64,000 nucleotides of DNA from Orobanche coerulescens (Eukaryota; Streptophyta; Magnoliopsida; Lamiales; Orobanchaceae), in the NCBI GenBank assembly GCA_033398695.1, contig CM065814.1:100690501-100754500 (forward strand), written 5' to 3'. Below the pieces are notes generated by a model. The model had not been told where the DNA came from. It saw only the letters and a list, made by a program, of their open reading frames with translations, and did not search any database. Below, in pieces: positions 30,477 through 43,216 of this stretch; position 1 is the stretch's first letter, and the number at the start of each line of letters is the position of its first letter. The translations under genes were made by a program, and so were the position numbers.

Positions 30477-31900
30477 TTACAACACGAATAACTCGGGGTA
30501 TCTCGACCTCATACTTTCCTCCGTTGCCCACGTGGCTTCCTCGGATCCATGCCTCGACCACTGCACTTTGACCAAAGGGATGGTTTTGTGCCTGAGTTGC
30601 TTAACTCGACGCTCTAAGATCTGAATCGGCCTCTCCTCGAAGGTAATGTCGGGCCCCAACTCGATCTCTCCAAAATCAATAATATGGCTAGGGTCCGATA
30701 CGTACTTCCTAAGCTGGGAAACATGAAATACGTTATGCACGTGGCTCAGGGACGGAGGCAAGCCTAACCGATACGCGAGTTCTCCAACTCTATCTAAAAT
30801 CTCAAATGGCCCGATATATCTCGGACTAAGTTTACCCTTCCGACCGAAGCGGTAAACTCCCCGTGTCGGTGACACCTTAAGCAAGACGTGATCTCCCACC
30901 TCAAACTCCAACGGTCGGCGACGTGTATCGGCATAAGACTTCTGCTGACTCTGGGTCGTCAACAATCTACCACGAATCAGGGTAATCTTCTCCCTCATCT
31001 CAACTATCAGGTCGGGCTCGGTACCGATTAGCTCGGACGTATCATCCCAACACAACGGCGATCTACACCTCCTCCCATACAACGCTTCGAATGGTGCCAT
31101 TTTGATCGAGGCATGCCAACTATTGTTGTACGTGAACTCGATCAACGACAAGTGTGTCTCCCAATCATCCATCCAATCTAAGGCACAGGCTCTCAACATA
31201 TCCTCCAACGTCTGGATTGTCCGCTCCGACTGTCCGTCAGTCTGAGGGTGGTAAGACGTACTGAGTCTCAACTCAGTCCCCAAAGCTCGATGAACGGCCT
31301 GCCAAAAATGTGATATGAATTGGCCATCACGATCCGAAACAATACTCTTAGGGGTCCCATGTAATCTCACGATCTCCGCAATAGACACTCGTGCAAGCTT
31401 CTCCGGTCCCCAAGTATCCTTAATACTCAAAAAGTGAGCTGATTTGGTTAGTCGATCAACAATAACCCAAATCATGTTCATCCCAGTCCGAGTCCTAGGC
31501 ATCCCGGTAATGAAGTCCATAGAGATGTCTTCCCATTTCCATTCCGGAATGGGAAGTGGTCGTAGCATCCCCGCGGGTCGCTGATGCTCAATCTTAACTC
31601 TTTGTCAGTCAAACACTTCGCCACAAACTCGCTAACATCCGTTTTCAAATTACTCCACCGGTAGTTGCTCCTCACATCCTTGTACATTTTACTCGTACCA
31701 GGATGTATGGAGTAAGTGTAGCATGAGCTTCACTCAAGATCTTCTGTCTCGGCTCAACAACACTCGGTACACAAAGTCTGCCGCGAAACCTCAAAACTCC
31801 ATCATCGTGAACCACAAATCCAGGGCTTTCCCCTTCCTCACATCCTCCCTCATTTGGACTAAAAACGGATCATCATATTGTTTCGCCTTGATATCATCGA
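30477..31900 (-). pseudogene. pol: TEK-1 pol: integrase with chromodomain-like tail
   Basis: The main open frame (30477-31568) has the DD35E core: ISMDFITGMP, VSDRDGQFISHFW and TDGQSERTIQTLEDMLR. Then GDHVLLKVSPTRG, the [11 protein letters not shown] motif, [12 protein letters not shown], and a C-terminal VKVQWSRHG...EEATWATE segment like the chromodomain-related end of Tekay/Del elements, ending YPELF. The N-terminal zinc finger (31590-31690) is present but frameshifted. Integrase joins element DNA to the chromosome; the tail is thought to guide targeting to heterochromatin. Confidence 0.9.
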
Positions 31901-31918
31901 TCGAGGGCGAAGTGATCT

Positions 31919-32620
31919 CTAACGCACATAATCGGCCTGGACTCTCTGAACCCAAACCTCAATATTTTGGCAAATAAAATCCCGCTGGATCCTACTCTGT
32001 GGTGTAAGTACCTCTAACATCTGTAATGCCATCGGCTTCCGGCTCAACGCATCAGCCACTACGTTAGCCTTACCCGGATGGTAAAGTATCTCGAGGTCGT
32101 AATCTTTAATTAGCTCCAACCACCTGCGCTGTCTCATATTCAACTCTTTCTGACTGAAGATATACTTCAGACTCTTGTGGTCCATAAAAATCTTACAAGA
32201 CGATCCATAGAGATAATGCCTCCATATCTTTAAGGCGAAAACGACCGCAGCTAACTCCAAATCGTGCGTGGGATAATTTACCTCATAAGGTTTCAATTGG
32301 CGGGACGCATAAGCAATCACTCTGTCTCTCTGCATCAAAACACACCCTAGACCAAGGCCCGAAGCATCACTATACACTACGAAATCCTCATTCCCCTGAG
32401 GCAGTGCTAAAACAGGTGCGGTGGTCAAACGTCTCTTTAACTCGTCAAAGCCCCTCTGCACATCTGCGGTCCACTCGAACTTCTGAGTTTTCTGGAGCAA
32501 CTGAGTGAGTGGTCTAGCGATCTTAGAAAATCCCTCAACAAATCTACGGTAATAACCGGCAAGACCCAGAAAACTCCTCACTTCCTTCACGTTTTGGGCG
32601 GTTCCCAAGTCATCACTGCC
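31919..32620 (-). pseudogene. pol: TEK-1 pol: RNase H
   Basis: From [21 protein letters not shown] to the RNase H core: [17 protein letters not shown] (Asp), [20 protein letters not shown] (Glu) and [11 protein letters not shown] (Asp). A frameshift near 32600 separates it from RT and a stop at 31919 from integrase. Confidence 0.9.
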
Positions 32621-34155
32621 TCTATTTTCTGTGGATCCACCCGAACTCCTTCTGCTGAAATCACATGCCCGAGGAACATAACCTCCTTGAGCCAAAACTC
32701 ACATTTAGAGAACTTCGCATACAACTGCTCCGCTCTCAAGATGTCTAATATAATCTGGAGGTGTAAGGCGTGCTCCTCATGACTCCGTGAGTAGATCAGA
32801 ATGTCATCAATAAAGACGACTACGAATTTATCTAGATACTCAATAAAAACTTTGTTCATTAACTGCATGAACACTGCCGGGGCATTAGTTAGCCCGAAGG
32901 GCATAACCACAAACTCATAATGGCCATATCTCGTCCGAAAGGCAGCTTTCGGTATATCGATGTCCCGAATCCTCAACTGGTAGTAACCCGATCGCAAATC
33001 GATCTTCAAAAAGACCGTCGCCCCCTGAAGCTGATCGAACAAGTCGTCGATCCGGGGCAAAGGGTATTTATTTTTGATGGTCAACTTGTTTAATTCTCGA
33101 TAATCGATGCATAAACGAAGCGACCCATCCTTCTTCTTAACAAAGAGTACGGGCGCACCCCAAGGCGATGCGCTCGGTCGAATATACCCTTTATCTAACA
33201 ATTCTACCAACTGATTCTTCAACTCTAACATCTCCGACGGTGCCATACGGTACGGTGCTCGAGAAATAGGGGCTGCATTCGGCTCAAGATTGATAGGAAA
33301 CTCCACCTCTCGCTGCGGTGGTAATCCCGGCAAGTCGTCTGGGAAAACATCGGGATACTCACAAACAACTGGAATTGACGACATGTCAATTCCACCACCC
33401 TCCGCCTGCAGAGCGTAACACCAATAACCGACACAACCCTGGTTCAGAAGTTTCATCGCCTTTAAGGCGCTAATCACACTCCCCGATCTCCCCAGCTTTC
33501 GACCGATGAGGGTATGATCGGTGCCGTCCTCGGCTACTATCGAGATGGTACGAGTCCGATAGTTCATGATAGCACCGTGACGCTCTAACCAATCGTCCCC
33601 GAGGATTAAATCCTCACCCTTAAGGTTTATAACAATGAGATTCGAGGGCCAATCTCGGCTCCCGATCCTCACGGGGCAATCCCTAACTTCCCGGTCCCCA
33701 ACCATACGATCCCCGCTAGGCATACCCACCACAAACGGTTCACACTCAAACAAGCAGTTAAAGCCAATACGATTCACACAATCCGATGCAATAAAGGAAT
33801 GGGTAGCACCCGAACCAAAAAGCACGGAAACTGGATGAGTAAGGATCTGAGTGGTACCTGACACCACCGGAATGTCTGCCTCCTCTGTGCGCCTCATCTG
33901 GTACAATCGGGGGTGAACTGAACCCGAACTCGAGGCTGCACGGCGATCCGGCTGGCCCCGACCCCTACCACGACCCGAACCCTGCGGAACATGAGTGGCT
34001 GGAATACTGTGATCCTTCTGATCGGTAGTGGTAGTCGGAACTCTAGCGGCCCTGGTGGCCCTCTCACAATGAGCTGCCCGATGTCCAGTGCATCGCAAGT
34101 AAAGCAAGCAACTAACGGAAATGGGCAATCCTTCATAACGTGTTGGTGACTGCAA
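32587..34155 (-). pseudogene. pol: TEK-1 pol: zinc knuckle, protease and RT
   Basis: A remnant zinc knuckle (CTGHRAAHC) leads into protease. The active-site loop reads [12 protein letters not shown]: the catalytic Asp of the usual D-[ST]-G-A is Gly, so this copy cannot be an active protease. RT is well kept: [50 protein letters not shown] and [11 protein letters not shown]. The frame breaks near 32590 before RNase H. Confidence 0.9.
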
Positions 34156-34484
34156 TTAAAACAAACTCTCTGCCAAAGGTGCTACTGGACCGACGGTTAC
34201 CACGAGATCCACCGGCTGATGAAACGGCCTCTTCCACAGTGTAGGAGCGAACGAGACCTCGAAATCGACCACCTTACTGCCGAGAACCGCCGGTAGTCTT
34301 GACTTCTTAGCTTCGAAACCGACTCGATTCCGGACGGCCATTTCGATCGCGAGCACGATCACAGTATTCCTTCAAAGTGGCACACATGAGCGGTGCCATA
34401 CTGCACGATATGCGGCTTAATGCGCATATTGAAGTAACGGATTTTATCGGCCTCCGTTCTCACTTGATCTCTTACGAAACCCAA

Positions 34485-35072
34485 TCACGATTGTAAGAAA
34501 TGATGGCACGAGAAATAGGCACATCCGAGGTGTAGCGGTGAAGAATTCAACAATTCTGCGCTCCTTGGTAGCGGCGGACAATACTCTGCTTCCATAGCAG
34601 CCTTGAATTCCTCCCAAGTAGCTCGACGGTCTCTGGGCACAACGGCCTCCCACCATTCCGCAGCTTCCTTATCCAGGAGGTACTGGGCGATATGTACCCT
34701 CCTGTCTTCAGGACAAGCTATGGCATCAAAGGTCCTGGACAACTGAAAGAGCCAATTCTCCCAACCGAGGGAGTCAGAAGCTCCGGAGAAATGAGGAGGG
34801 TGCATCTTAGTCACCGTCTGAAGCCATTTACTAGCCTCCTCTTCAGGTGTCGGGGGCGGATTCTGGCGTCCGCCCTGAGCTATCTGAGCAAGCTGAGCTA
34901 CTAACTGCTGAAGTACGGCAGTAGCCCCGGCGTCGGCATTATTACCCGACGGCACTGAGTGAGAGGCTGAGTCCGCAGAGGACTGAGAAAGTGAGCCCTC
35001 TTCATTATCAGCACCCCGACCATGGCCTCGGCCGCGTCCCCTAGCTGGTCTACCACCACGACCTCTCAACAT
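34485..35072 (-). pseudogene. gag: TEK-1 gag, C-terminally damaged
   Basis: It starts at MLRGRGGRPARGRGRG. Then a Ser-rich stretch, LQQLVAQLAQIAQGG, and the retrotransposon Gag domain: HPPHFSGASDSLGWENWLFQL, KEAAEWWEAVVP and TWEEFKAAMEAEY. The end diverges, and 34156-34484 holds the frameshifted remainder up to the knuckle. Confidence 0.85.
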
Positions 35073-35314
35073 ACTAGAGGAAGAAATGAAAAGGACAAAA
35101 TCAGAAAGATTCACAATTGACAAAGTTGGTATCACATTTCACAATCCCGAACAACGCAAGAAAACGAATTACAGGAATATAAGAGTTCGAGGAGACTTAC
35201 AGCCACGGGTCGCACGAAAAGACGGTAGCATGATGATATTAGGCTCAACGACTGACTCTAAATGACGCCACTAACAGACCCAATATTAACTGACAGCCTA
35301 GGTATTCAAAACCT

Positions 35315-35329
35315 AGGCTCTGATACCAT
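35315..35329 (-). other. TEK-1 primer binding site
   Basis: Minus-strand TGGTATCAGAGCC, the classical initiator-Met tRNA site, just inside the 5' LTR. Confidence 0.92.
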
Positions 35330-35332
35330 AAA

Positions 35333-37548
35333 TGTAACACCCCAATTCACAAATGGGACATTACACGCCGTAGAACCCTCGTGAGGTCTACCAGGCTAAC
35401 ACATGGAACATAAACCACAATATGATCCCAAATGGTGCACTCCAAAAAAAAACAAGTAAGGCCGTGGCCTCGGCCAAAACATTTTAACGGGGTATATGAA
35501 CATAAGATAAAAACCAATTCATTGCCCACGCAGGGGACTTAAACCAAGTTTCAAAGTAAACAGTCTGACTTCAATACTCGACAATGCAATGACAAAACAT
35601 AGAAATGCAGACTCGAGCCACATCATCAAGCCAGCCCATCCTTTGCATGCATGTCCCGTGCTTGCTCCTCGACCCTCCTGCACTGAAATGCATAAGACGC
35701 ATTTCCCCCATTTAAGGGGTTAGCATTCGAATAGCTAGTGCAAGTACACAATTACACAACATTATATACATACACGATTCAACGCAAACAAATCGTTAGA
35801 AAAATCGTTTTGAAAATCAATATTCCGGAATATCACATTAACACCAAAACAGTATATCAACAAGTTTTCCACATCACAATTATCCACGCTTGGTAACTCG
35901 CGACCGTACCCATTAGTATCGGCCCCCAGAGGTTCCGTCGGACCGTCCCCAGGTGAGAAACCACTTCCGCGGCCATACCCAATAGTATCGTCCCCCAGAG
36001 GTCCCGTCGAACCATCCCCAGGTGGAAGAACATCAACTCACGCACCCAAGTCCACTTCTGCGGCCGTACCCATTAGTATCGGCCCCCAGAGGCCCCATGC
36101 CATCCCCAGGTGGAAGAGTAACCAACACAATCGTTCAATAAACCAGTCACATCATTCGCATCAAAACCGTGCACACATAATGAAATATAATACATGTACT
36201 TGCCTTGGATAATACGGCCAAGGAAGCAGCGAAGGAATAGGTTACGATCCGAACAATCCTCTCAAATCCGACCCTAACACAATAATGATATACAAACAAT
36301 CTCAACATCATGAATACGAAGAAATTCATCCTAGTTCTACCCGTTGGGACAATTCATCGGACACCACGAGCGCATAAGGAAATGAAATCGGTCAACGGTG
36401 TAATAACGGATTTCATCCCAACCAATAACAAGAAAACCAAGGGTCACGAGTATACTATCAAAATCTAACAACAACATCGGTTAATTCGGATTAAAACACA
36501 AGATCACCACCAAATCCTCCCCAAAATCATACTAGGGTCAAAGGAGTTCTTACCTCTTGAAGAATCAAGCACTCTAATCCGAAAACCACGTGTTAGATCC
36601 GCAATCCGAGCCACCCGATCGAAAAGAGATGAAGAAATTTACACAATCAAGTGATAGATGGAGGAAATCTCCCTCTCAAGCCCCTCTCTCTCATACGGTT
36701 GAAGAAGGAAGGGAAATGAGTGACTTTTGTGAATAAAAACGCAGATATAGCGCCGATCAGCGTTATGTGCCGCGGCTAAATCGAAAGCCGCGGCAGGCCA
36801 AAAATTGCGCCAGGTGGTCGGCCGACCGTTGTGCCGCGGCTCATTCGAAGTGCCGCATGCGCAGATTCGCATGTGCCGCGCACGCTGATCATCGGTTTTT
36901 GGCGGCAAGTGCCACACGGTGTGTCTTGCGGCCGGACAAGTGTGCCGCGCACCGACTCTACTGTGTCGCGGCGTACAATCCTTGTGCCGCGGCACGGTCT
37001 GCTTTTCTCGGCCAACTGGGTGATGTGTGCCGCGCGCACAATCCACGTGCCGCGCCCACACCCCTCGGGTCCCAAAATGACGAAAAATGATCCGGAAAGA
37101 GAATGAAAGCAATAGGAATCGATATTTGGGCAACAATAACACGAAATGGAAGTACGGAACCCCAAACGATCTGAGGTACACAACCAAAGTCGAACAAGGA
37201 ACAAATTCCCTAAACTTCTAGGAAATTACAAAAACGGCCCAAACATCCGAAAATCACGATACAATGTCGTATTAACAATCCGAAACTCACAACATGCTCT
37301 ATTCAAACATACGAGCTCATGGAAGTAAGAAAATGATGAAATCGAACGAGTTTAATGAGAATCGAATACACATGAGACAAAATATACCACAAGATGAAAT
37401 TACGCAAAAACATCATCGAGACCCGTCCAAGCGGAGAACTCCAAGAACAACACAGGTTCAGAATTTCAAAACAGCGCCAAGCGAGTTGTCCGAAATGAAT
37501 ATACACCAAAAATAGAAATTATTAAAAATAGAAAACGCGGATATTACA
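35333..37548 (-). repeat. TEK-1 5' LTR
   Basis: 2216 bp, nearly identical to the 3' LTR except within the TGTGCCGCGG array (36766-37058), which has lost many 1-20 bp pieces. Repeats of ~65 bp at 35895-36110; hairpin at 35370-35391. Confidence 0.94.
36766..37058. repeat. Eroded TGTGCCGCGG array, TEK-1 5' LTR
   Basis: Same order of units as 29609-29945 but with many small losses inside the motifs, while flanking LTR sequence is almost unchanged. Confidence 0.85.
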
Positions 37549-38034
37549 TTTTATAGATATTATGGTTGTTAATCGTCGATATGTGCTAAATAAATATTAA
37601 TAACCATTTTTCAAAAGAATCGGTATATTTACCATCATGGTTTTTGTAAAGGTGACCCGTGTGTGTCAGGAATTAATGTGCTTAGTTGAATATGTGTGCT
37701 AGTGTCGAGTATAGAATCACCTTACTTTCTTGTGATGGCATTGCGTATGATTATGTCGTTGGTAAATGTAAAGTGTAATTCTTTTGTCAAATTATGTGCT
37801 TGGAGTCACGTGTTTATGGATGAATATGTGAGTTTATGTGATATTAGTTGTGTCGTTCGGTGCTGTTGAAATCTTGTGCTTCCTTGTGAATCGTATCATT
37901 ACTTGGTCGCGAGTATATGTTGGATGAACTGGCCATTCTAGTAAGGTACCTCGACTATATATACTGTGATTGACCTTCGAGGCTTGTGGTTTGCAACTGT
38001 GATTTTGAAACGTGTGTGTGTGTGTTGTTCCTTC

Positions 38035-38240
38035 CACCCGGAGTGTCCGACGGGATGTCTGGGGGTCGATACTAAGGGGTACGGCCACGGAAGTGGACTT
38101 GGGTGCGTGTGTGGATGAACTTCCACCCGGAGTGTCCGACGGGATGTCTGGGGGTCGATACTAAGGGGTACGGCCGCGAAGTGGTTTCCCACCCGAGTGT
38201 CCGACGGGATGTCCGGGGTCGATACTAAGGGGTACACGCG
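38035..38240. repeat. About 65-bp tandem repeats, LARD-1 left LTR
   Basis: Three units with CCACCCGGAGTGTCCGACGG, GTCGATACTAAGGGGTACGG and GGAAGTGG blocks; the right LTR copy is at 51838-52045. Homologous to the TEK-1 LTR repeats. Confidence 0.9.
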
Positions 38241-39097
38241 GGTTACGTTGTGGTTTTCATCTTGAGGATGACGTTGATGTTTTCGTTAATTGTGATATTG
38301 TCCGAGTATCACAATGCTTTGTGCTCGGGTCGAGAGACATTATATATCGAGTCTTGGTGCTTGGCTAGAATGGCATAAGAATAATGTGTTATGTGTAATG
38401 TGTCCTTGTTAGTGAATTGCGGTGGATGATCGGGTCGTTGGCCCCGTGTTTTGTGATCGAAATGGTTGGGCCGTGGACCCAGTATTTTGTTAACGGATTT
38501 ATATTTGTGAAAAAGAACTATGGTGCTGTGACACTAAATGACTTTCGAGGAATTAATAACTTTTAAATTTCAAATTTTTTAAAAACTCCCGAGATTAGGA
38601 ATTTTTTTCAAATTGCTTACTTACTTCGTTTCTACATTCAAGACTTGAACTATTTTTCACTCAATATACCTCGAAGTCTTTCGTTGTATTCTCGGAATGT
38701 GTTGTGTATGGCTCGTATTTGCACTTTATACTTGCACTAGCGAAACAGTGGAGTTTTGCTAACTCCCGAGCACCGGGGGTGGATATCTCAGTATTGTGTC
38801 CAGTACATGCGAGTTTTCGGGAGCAAGACACGGGATCGGTGCGAGGATGATGAAAGACGAATGATACTAATCACACGAAGGCCGCTTTGGGTTCGATTAG
38901 TCGAGTCCATTGTATTGTCTTTTCCATTTGTCTTATTGTTCGTTGTTGCAAGTATTTTACCATTGCGTGGGTATGAGTCTGGATGAGTTTATGTATTTTG
39001 ATTTGTAAGTCAGTGACGAAAGACCAAATCGGTCTGTTGGTCCGTTATTTTGATTCGTCGGTATGTAATGTAATGTGTTGTTTTGATGTCTAGCCTG

Positions 39098-39122
39098 GTG
39101 GATCCTCACGGAGAGGGTCTAC
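39098..39122 (+). other. Conserved LTR-end hairpin, LARD-1
   Basis: GTGGATCCTC and GAGGGTCTAC can form ten pairs (two G-U) around an ACGGA loop. The counterpart in the right LTR is 52905-52929. Confidence 0.6.
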
Positions 39123-39159
39123 GGCGTGTAATATTCCCGGTTTGATGCGGGGTGTTACA

Positions 39160-41805
39160 TTTATGGTATCGAGCTTAGGTTGAGGAAACCTAGGTCAGCC
39201 GGGTCGAGTTATGTGTTGTTGAGTCTTGTATTGTCGATTTTGTCCGATCGAGTCGTGTCGCGGCGCGTCGTGCAGGATGTCGGCCGTGATTAGTATCAAG
39301 GTGCAGCCATCATCTTCGTGCGATCTGTGGATGTAAGTCTCCCTACTACATGTTGTACCACGAGCTATACGAGCCTGTATGATTCTGTGTTATGTAGTAG
39401 TATTTGAAGGTGCATCGTGAGTAAGTGACATATATTTGTTAATTCCCGTTTTGTGCTAGAATGAAGAATGATATGGCCAAATGTATCCTTGTATGAACTG
39501 TTTTTCTTGCAAGAGAAACAACCTTGGAATTTTTAGTTTCAAGGCTTAGGGAGCCACGTAAATTTTTAAAATATTCTCCAAGGGAGGAAAAATTTTGATT
39601 TTTGTATGATGACCTCAAGGTCGAAAATTTTTAGACTTCAAACTACCGATATTTCATTCTCATCTCATACTATAAGTTTTCAAAACTCGAGTTTTTAACT
39701 CAAATAAGGTCTTCAAAATATACTCAAGACGTGACTCTCGTCTGTAACTTTTCGGTTTCATGAATGTTGGTCAGAAGATGCGTATTGATGATGCTCTCGT
39801 TGTTGAGCAGTGGTGCCAGTTTTATGATTAAAATAGTAACGTGAATGTTGAGTCCATCGGTATGTATGTGTTGAGATAGTCCTATTTATTGAGAAGTAAA
39901 ATTTTCGTTTTTGTAGGATGATTTTCTTTTGATGGTTGCTTGTGAGATGTTATAATTATGTGAATCGATGACATTTAGACTCGTATGTTGTTGCTTATTT
40001 GTAACCTTCGAGTCTAGTATTACCTAATATATGTTTGCAATCGTGTTGGTGATTAGAGCAATTAGCACAGGCTTAATACGAGCCTAACGCGCGCTAACGT
40101 GGCGTGTTTAGCGCACGTTAATCTTTGTTGTAGCGCGCGCTAATCAACCTGGGCATAGGCTATGGAACCGCATTATAGCCGTTAGGTCTAACTTTTGCGG
40201 CCAATCACCTGTAGTTGTATTCTCTACGTGGTGTCTAGTGATAACAACTGTTGTGCGTGAATGTGTGTTAAGACTTTTCGTATTGCTAGGTGATATTTGA
40301 TTGTGTTTGATGAATTGATAAATTATGTCTGCTGTGTGTGTTCAAAAACACTTTCCTGGAAACTTCACAAAGTTTTGACGGTTCGATTAATCGGCGGCTC
40401 CGTGTATACTTTGAAAATTATTTGGAATTGGCAAGCCGGCCTTGGATTCTCAAATAAAACCTCGATGGTATTTGAAAGAGTTGTTTTAAAGTACAGGTAG
40501 ACATTTTGTAAAATATTACCGTCGTTGATGTTTGTGAAGTGTTGGGAGAATTTTCGTAAATGATTTTTAACGTATTGTTGTATTTTCAAATAATTCGAGT
40601 GAATGATTTTCAAAAATATTTCACACCATAAAAATATTTTATTTCAAAAACCAATGCGATTTTTATTTTAAAAAAAAATATAGTGAAAGATGAAAAATCT
40701 CACTCGATGTAAAGTTCAAACTCGGATTTGGAAATGTTAGAGTATGTAAGAATGATCTGATGATCTTGCATGGTTAACTTGTTAGTTGTTAACGGTGATG
40801 ATGATACGTAGAGGTATGATGATTTCAAATGAGACGGTTAAAGTATGTTGTTTACAAGTTTTGATGAAACAACCCGAGGTACCAAAAGTACTTTTAAAGT
40901 TTATTTTAAATAGCATACAAATCCAAGGATTTTCAAAAGATTTCCTTTAAAATGATACCTCGTGGATTTTCTTTTCGAGTTGTTATTGGTTACCTTATGT
41001 GATATGTCGTGCTGAGTTGGTACTTTAGTATAATATTTTGCGAAGTTGTGCAATCGTATTGAGTGGGAATCCGCTTAGTATGCCGATGGGCAGAGGATAC
41101 AGTCGTGACCACGATACTAATGGCCATGAAGATCGGATGTGGACCAAGAGGATATGGTCGGGAAGGTTGCTATTCCAGCACTTCGTTCTCGTTGTTTAAG
41201 TTTCGGGACGAAACCTCTTTTAAAGGTGATATGATGTAATACCCACATTTTTCTTTCTTTCTCTTCTGTTTCGTCCAACCAAAACGACTCGACTGTGTTC
41301 GTTGATGCTTCTAACCTGGTGATGTTTCTCACCTTTGTCATTCGAGCGAGTTCTGATATTGTCCCAAATTGATCTATATATCGTTGTGACCTTTCCAAGT
41401 TCGGAAAATTAGTCTCGTTTTCGATCTTCCAACCCTTGGGCGGTGGAATTCCGTATTTCTTCAGCGATTGGCTCGCGTTTTGATTGATGTACCGTTGGTT
41501 TGGTCAATCGTATTGATTTTCGTCCGTTGTGTTTTGTGATTGTTCGGATAATTGACTTGATTGTATTATCCATTTGATGACGCTTGTCACTTGTTGGTTT
41601 TGTTATATCCCTAACGGCGACGTTGTGTTGGTCGTCGTGGAGCGTGTTTTCACGCCGTATATTCCTTTGCGTTGCTTGTAACGTTTCGCCGATGGGCGTA
41701 AGTTACGCGTTTCCTTGCGTATCTTGTTGAGTTTTCCTAGCGGGATATTGCTTCTCCCTACTTGTTTTAAGTTTCGGGACGAAACTTCTTTTAAGGAGGG
41801 TAGAA
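39160..41805 (+). other. LARD-1 internal domain, non-coding
   Basis: A PBS-like TGGTATCGAGC lies at 39164 and a polypurine tract AAGGAGGGTAGAA at 41793. No gag or pol is visible in any frame. The chromovirus pol-end signature TTTCGGGACGAAA occurs twice, at about 41198 and 41772; the first is followed by TGTAATACCC like an LTR start. A small GCGCGC-type motif cluster lies at 40083-40146. Confidence 0.8.
40083..40146. repeat. TAACGCGCGCTAA-type motif cluster in LARD-1
   Basis: Three motifs: CTAACGCGCGCTAACG, TTAGCGCACGTTAA and TAGCGCGCGCTAA. They resemble the COP-1/TEK-2 motif and not the GACACGGC motif of LARD-1 LTRs. Confidence 0.75.
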
Positions 41806-43216
41806 TGTAATATCCGCAATTTTCGATTTTCGGTAAATTTATTTTTGGCCAGAGTCCGTTTTGACGACTCGCTCATGACGTTTCCTCATTTCGAGAATGA
41901 TTAATTCTGCACTTTTTGTCATCCGAGTTCGTTTCGGTATCGTTTTGTTGAGTTCCGAGATTTTTAGCGACTTTTCCGCACTTGAGTTCGATTCTTGCGA
42001 ATCTCGTCCGAAACTGTTGTTTCGAGTTTCTCGTAAGTTCATTTAATGTTATTATTCATGTTGCGAGCTTTGGTTTGGTGTTTCGATCGCGTATCGTGAT
42101 TTTCGGACGTTTTGGGCCATTTTCGTAATTTCCCAAAGTTTTCGGTAATTACTTCCGTTGTCGAATTCTGAGCCTTCGGGTGGTCGGAATCGTGTGTTCT
42201 ATTAGCTCTTAGATTCGTCTTTGCGAGTACTTCGTAACCGTAACTTCGATTCGTATTCAGGTTCGGGTTTCGGGGTCGTTCGGATCGTCGTTGTGGTTCG
42301 GACGAAATTTTCGGTCTGTCTGGAAGTGGCCGCCTGCACTGCGGCGACACGGCCTCAAAACGGCGCCGCTGAGCACCGTGTCTGCGCGGTCGGCCAGATC
42401 GCAACTGCCGAGACACGGCCGAGACACACGGCGCTGCTCGTTTCTTGCCGCCGTGTCCAGCAGCCTATAAATATGGCCGAGCAATCTTTTTTTTCACTCA
42501 TTTCATTTCCTATCCTTCCCGTCCGCGGCCGGAGTCTTTGGGAAGTCGAAGACATCTTTGTTATACTATGAATCCACGAAGTTTTGGAGTTCATAACATC
42601 AATTGATCATCACGTAACATCCTTCAATCCAGCGAATCAAAGCAAGTTTTCTTAAAATCTAGTTTTGGGGATTTTGTTCGATTTGTCCGTTTAATCCGTT
42701 CTAACTCAGAATAGTGATGTATTTATGATTGTTAAACAATATTATGTCGAATTCCTTGCTGTTCCTCGGTTGAATCGCCGAGGATTCATCGTTTTATTGA
42801 GTATCTTATCGACGCCTTGAAGGTGTTCGATAAAATGTCGCAAAGAGGATTCGAGCGTTCTACGATTATTCTTCCTCGTTCGTTCGTTAATTTATTGATG
42901 GTATGATGTTAGGGTCAGATTTCTCGCAAAGAATTTGAGTCGGAACCCTTCCTTTCGTCGTTTTCTTCAAGCTTTTCGATCGTGGGTGTATTCATTGTCT
43001 TCGCCGGAGAATCGTAGGTGTTCGAGGTGTCCCGACTGATCCGTGATTGTGGGAGTGTCCGGTATCGATTATCGAGGCAAGTATCTTGCCCATACATTAC
43101 GTGTTTTGTGGATATTATGGTTGTTAATCGTCGATATGTGCTAAATAAATATTAATAACCATTTTTCAAAAGAATCGGTATATTTACCATCATGGTTTTT
43201 GTAAAGGTGACCCGTG
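41806..43216 (+). repeat. LARD-1 right LTR, part 1
   Basis: Matches 26867-28168 and, past the TEK-1 site, 37554-37654. GACACGGC cluster at 42345-42465, TATA box at 42475. Interrupted by TAT-2. Confidence 0.95.

Larger units (their letters stand above)
28169..37548 (-). mobile_element. TEK-1: Tekay-like chromovirus
   Basis: LTRs of 2273 bp (28169-30441) and 2216 bp (35333-37548), PBS for initiator-Met tRNA next to the right LTR, polypurine tract next to the left one, so it runs on the minus strand. Gag, protease, RT, RNase H, integrase and a chromodomain-like tail are in Ty3/gypsy order. TSD TTTTG/TTTTA, with one mutation. The empty site is visible in the other LARD-1 LTR near 43105-43115. 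Confidence 0.93.
37549..39159 (+). repeat. LARD-1 left LTR, part 2
   Basis: It resumes after TEK-1 with the TSD TTTTA and continues GATATTATGG as in the right LTR at 43111. It includes three ~65-bp repeats (38035-38240) and a hairpin (39098-39122) and ends GGTGTTACA. Confidence 0.95.

Noticed and set aside
41117..41398. Minus-strand ORF in LARD-1 internal domain
   Set aside because: No family motif, and it overlaps the pol-end signature on the plus strand; likely chance.
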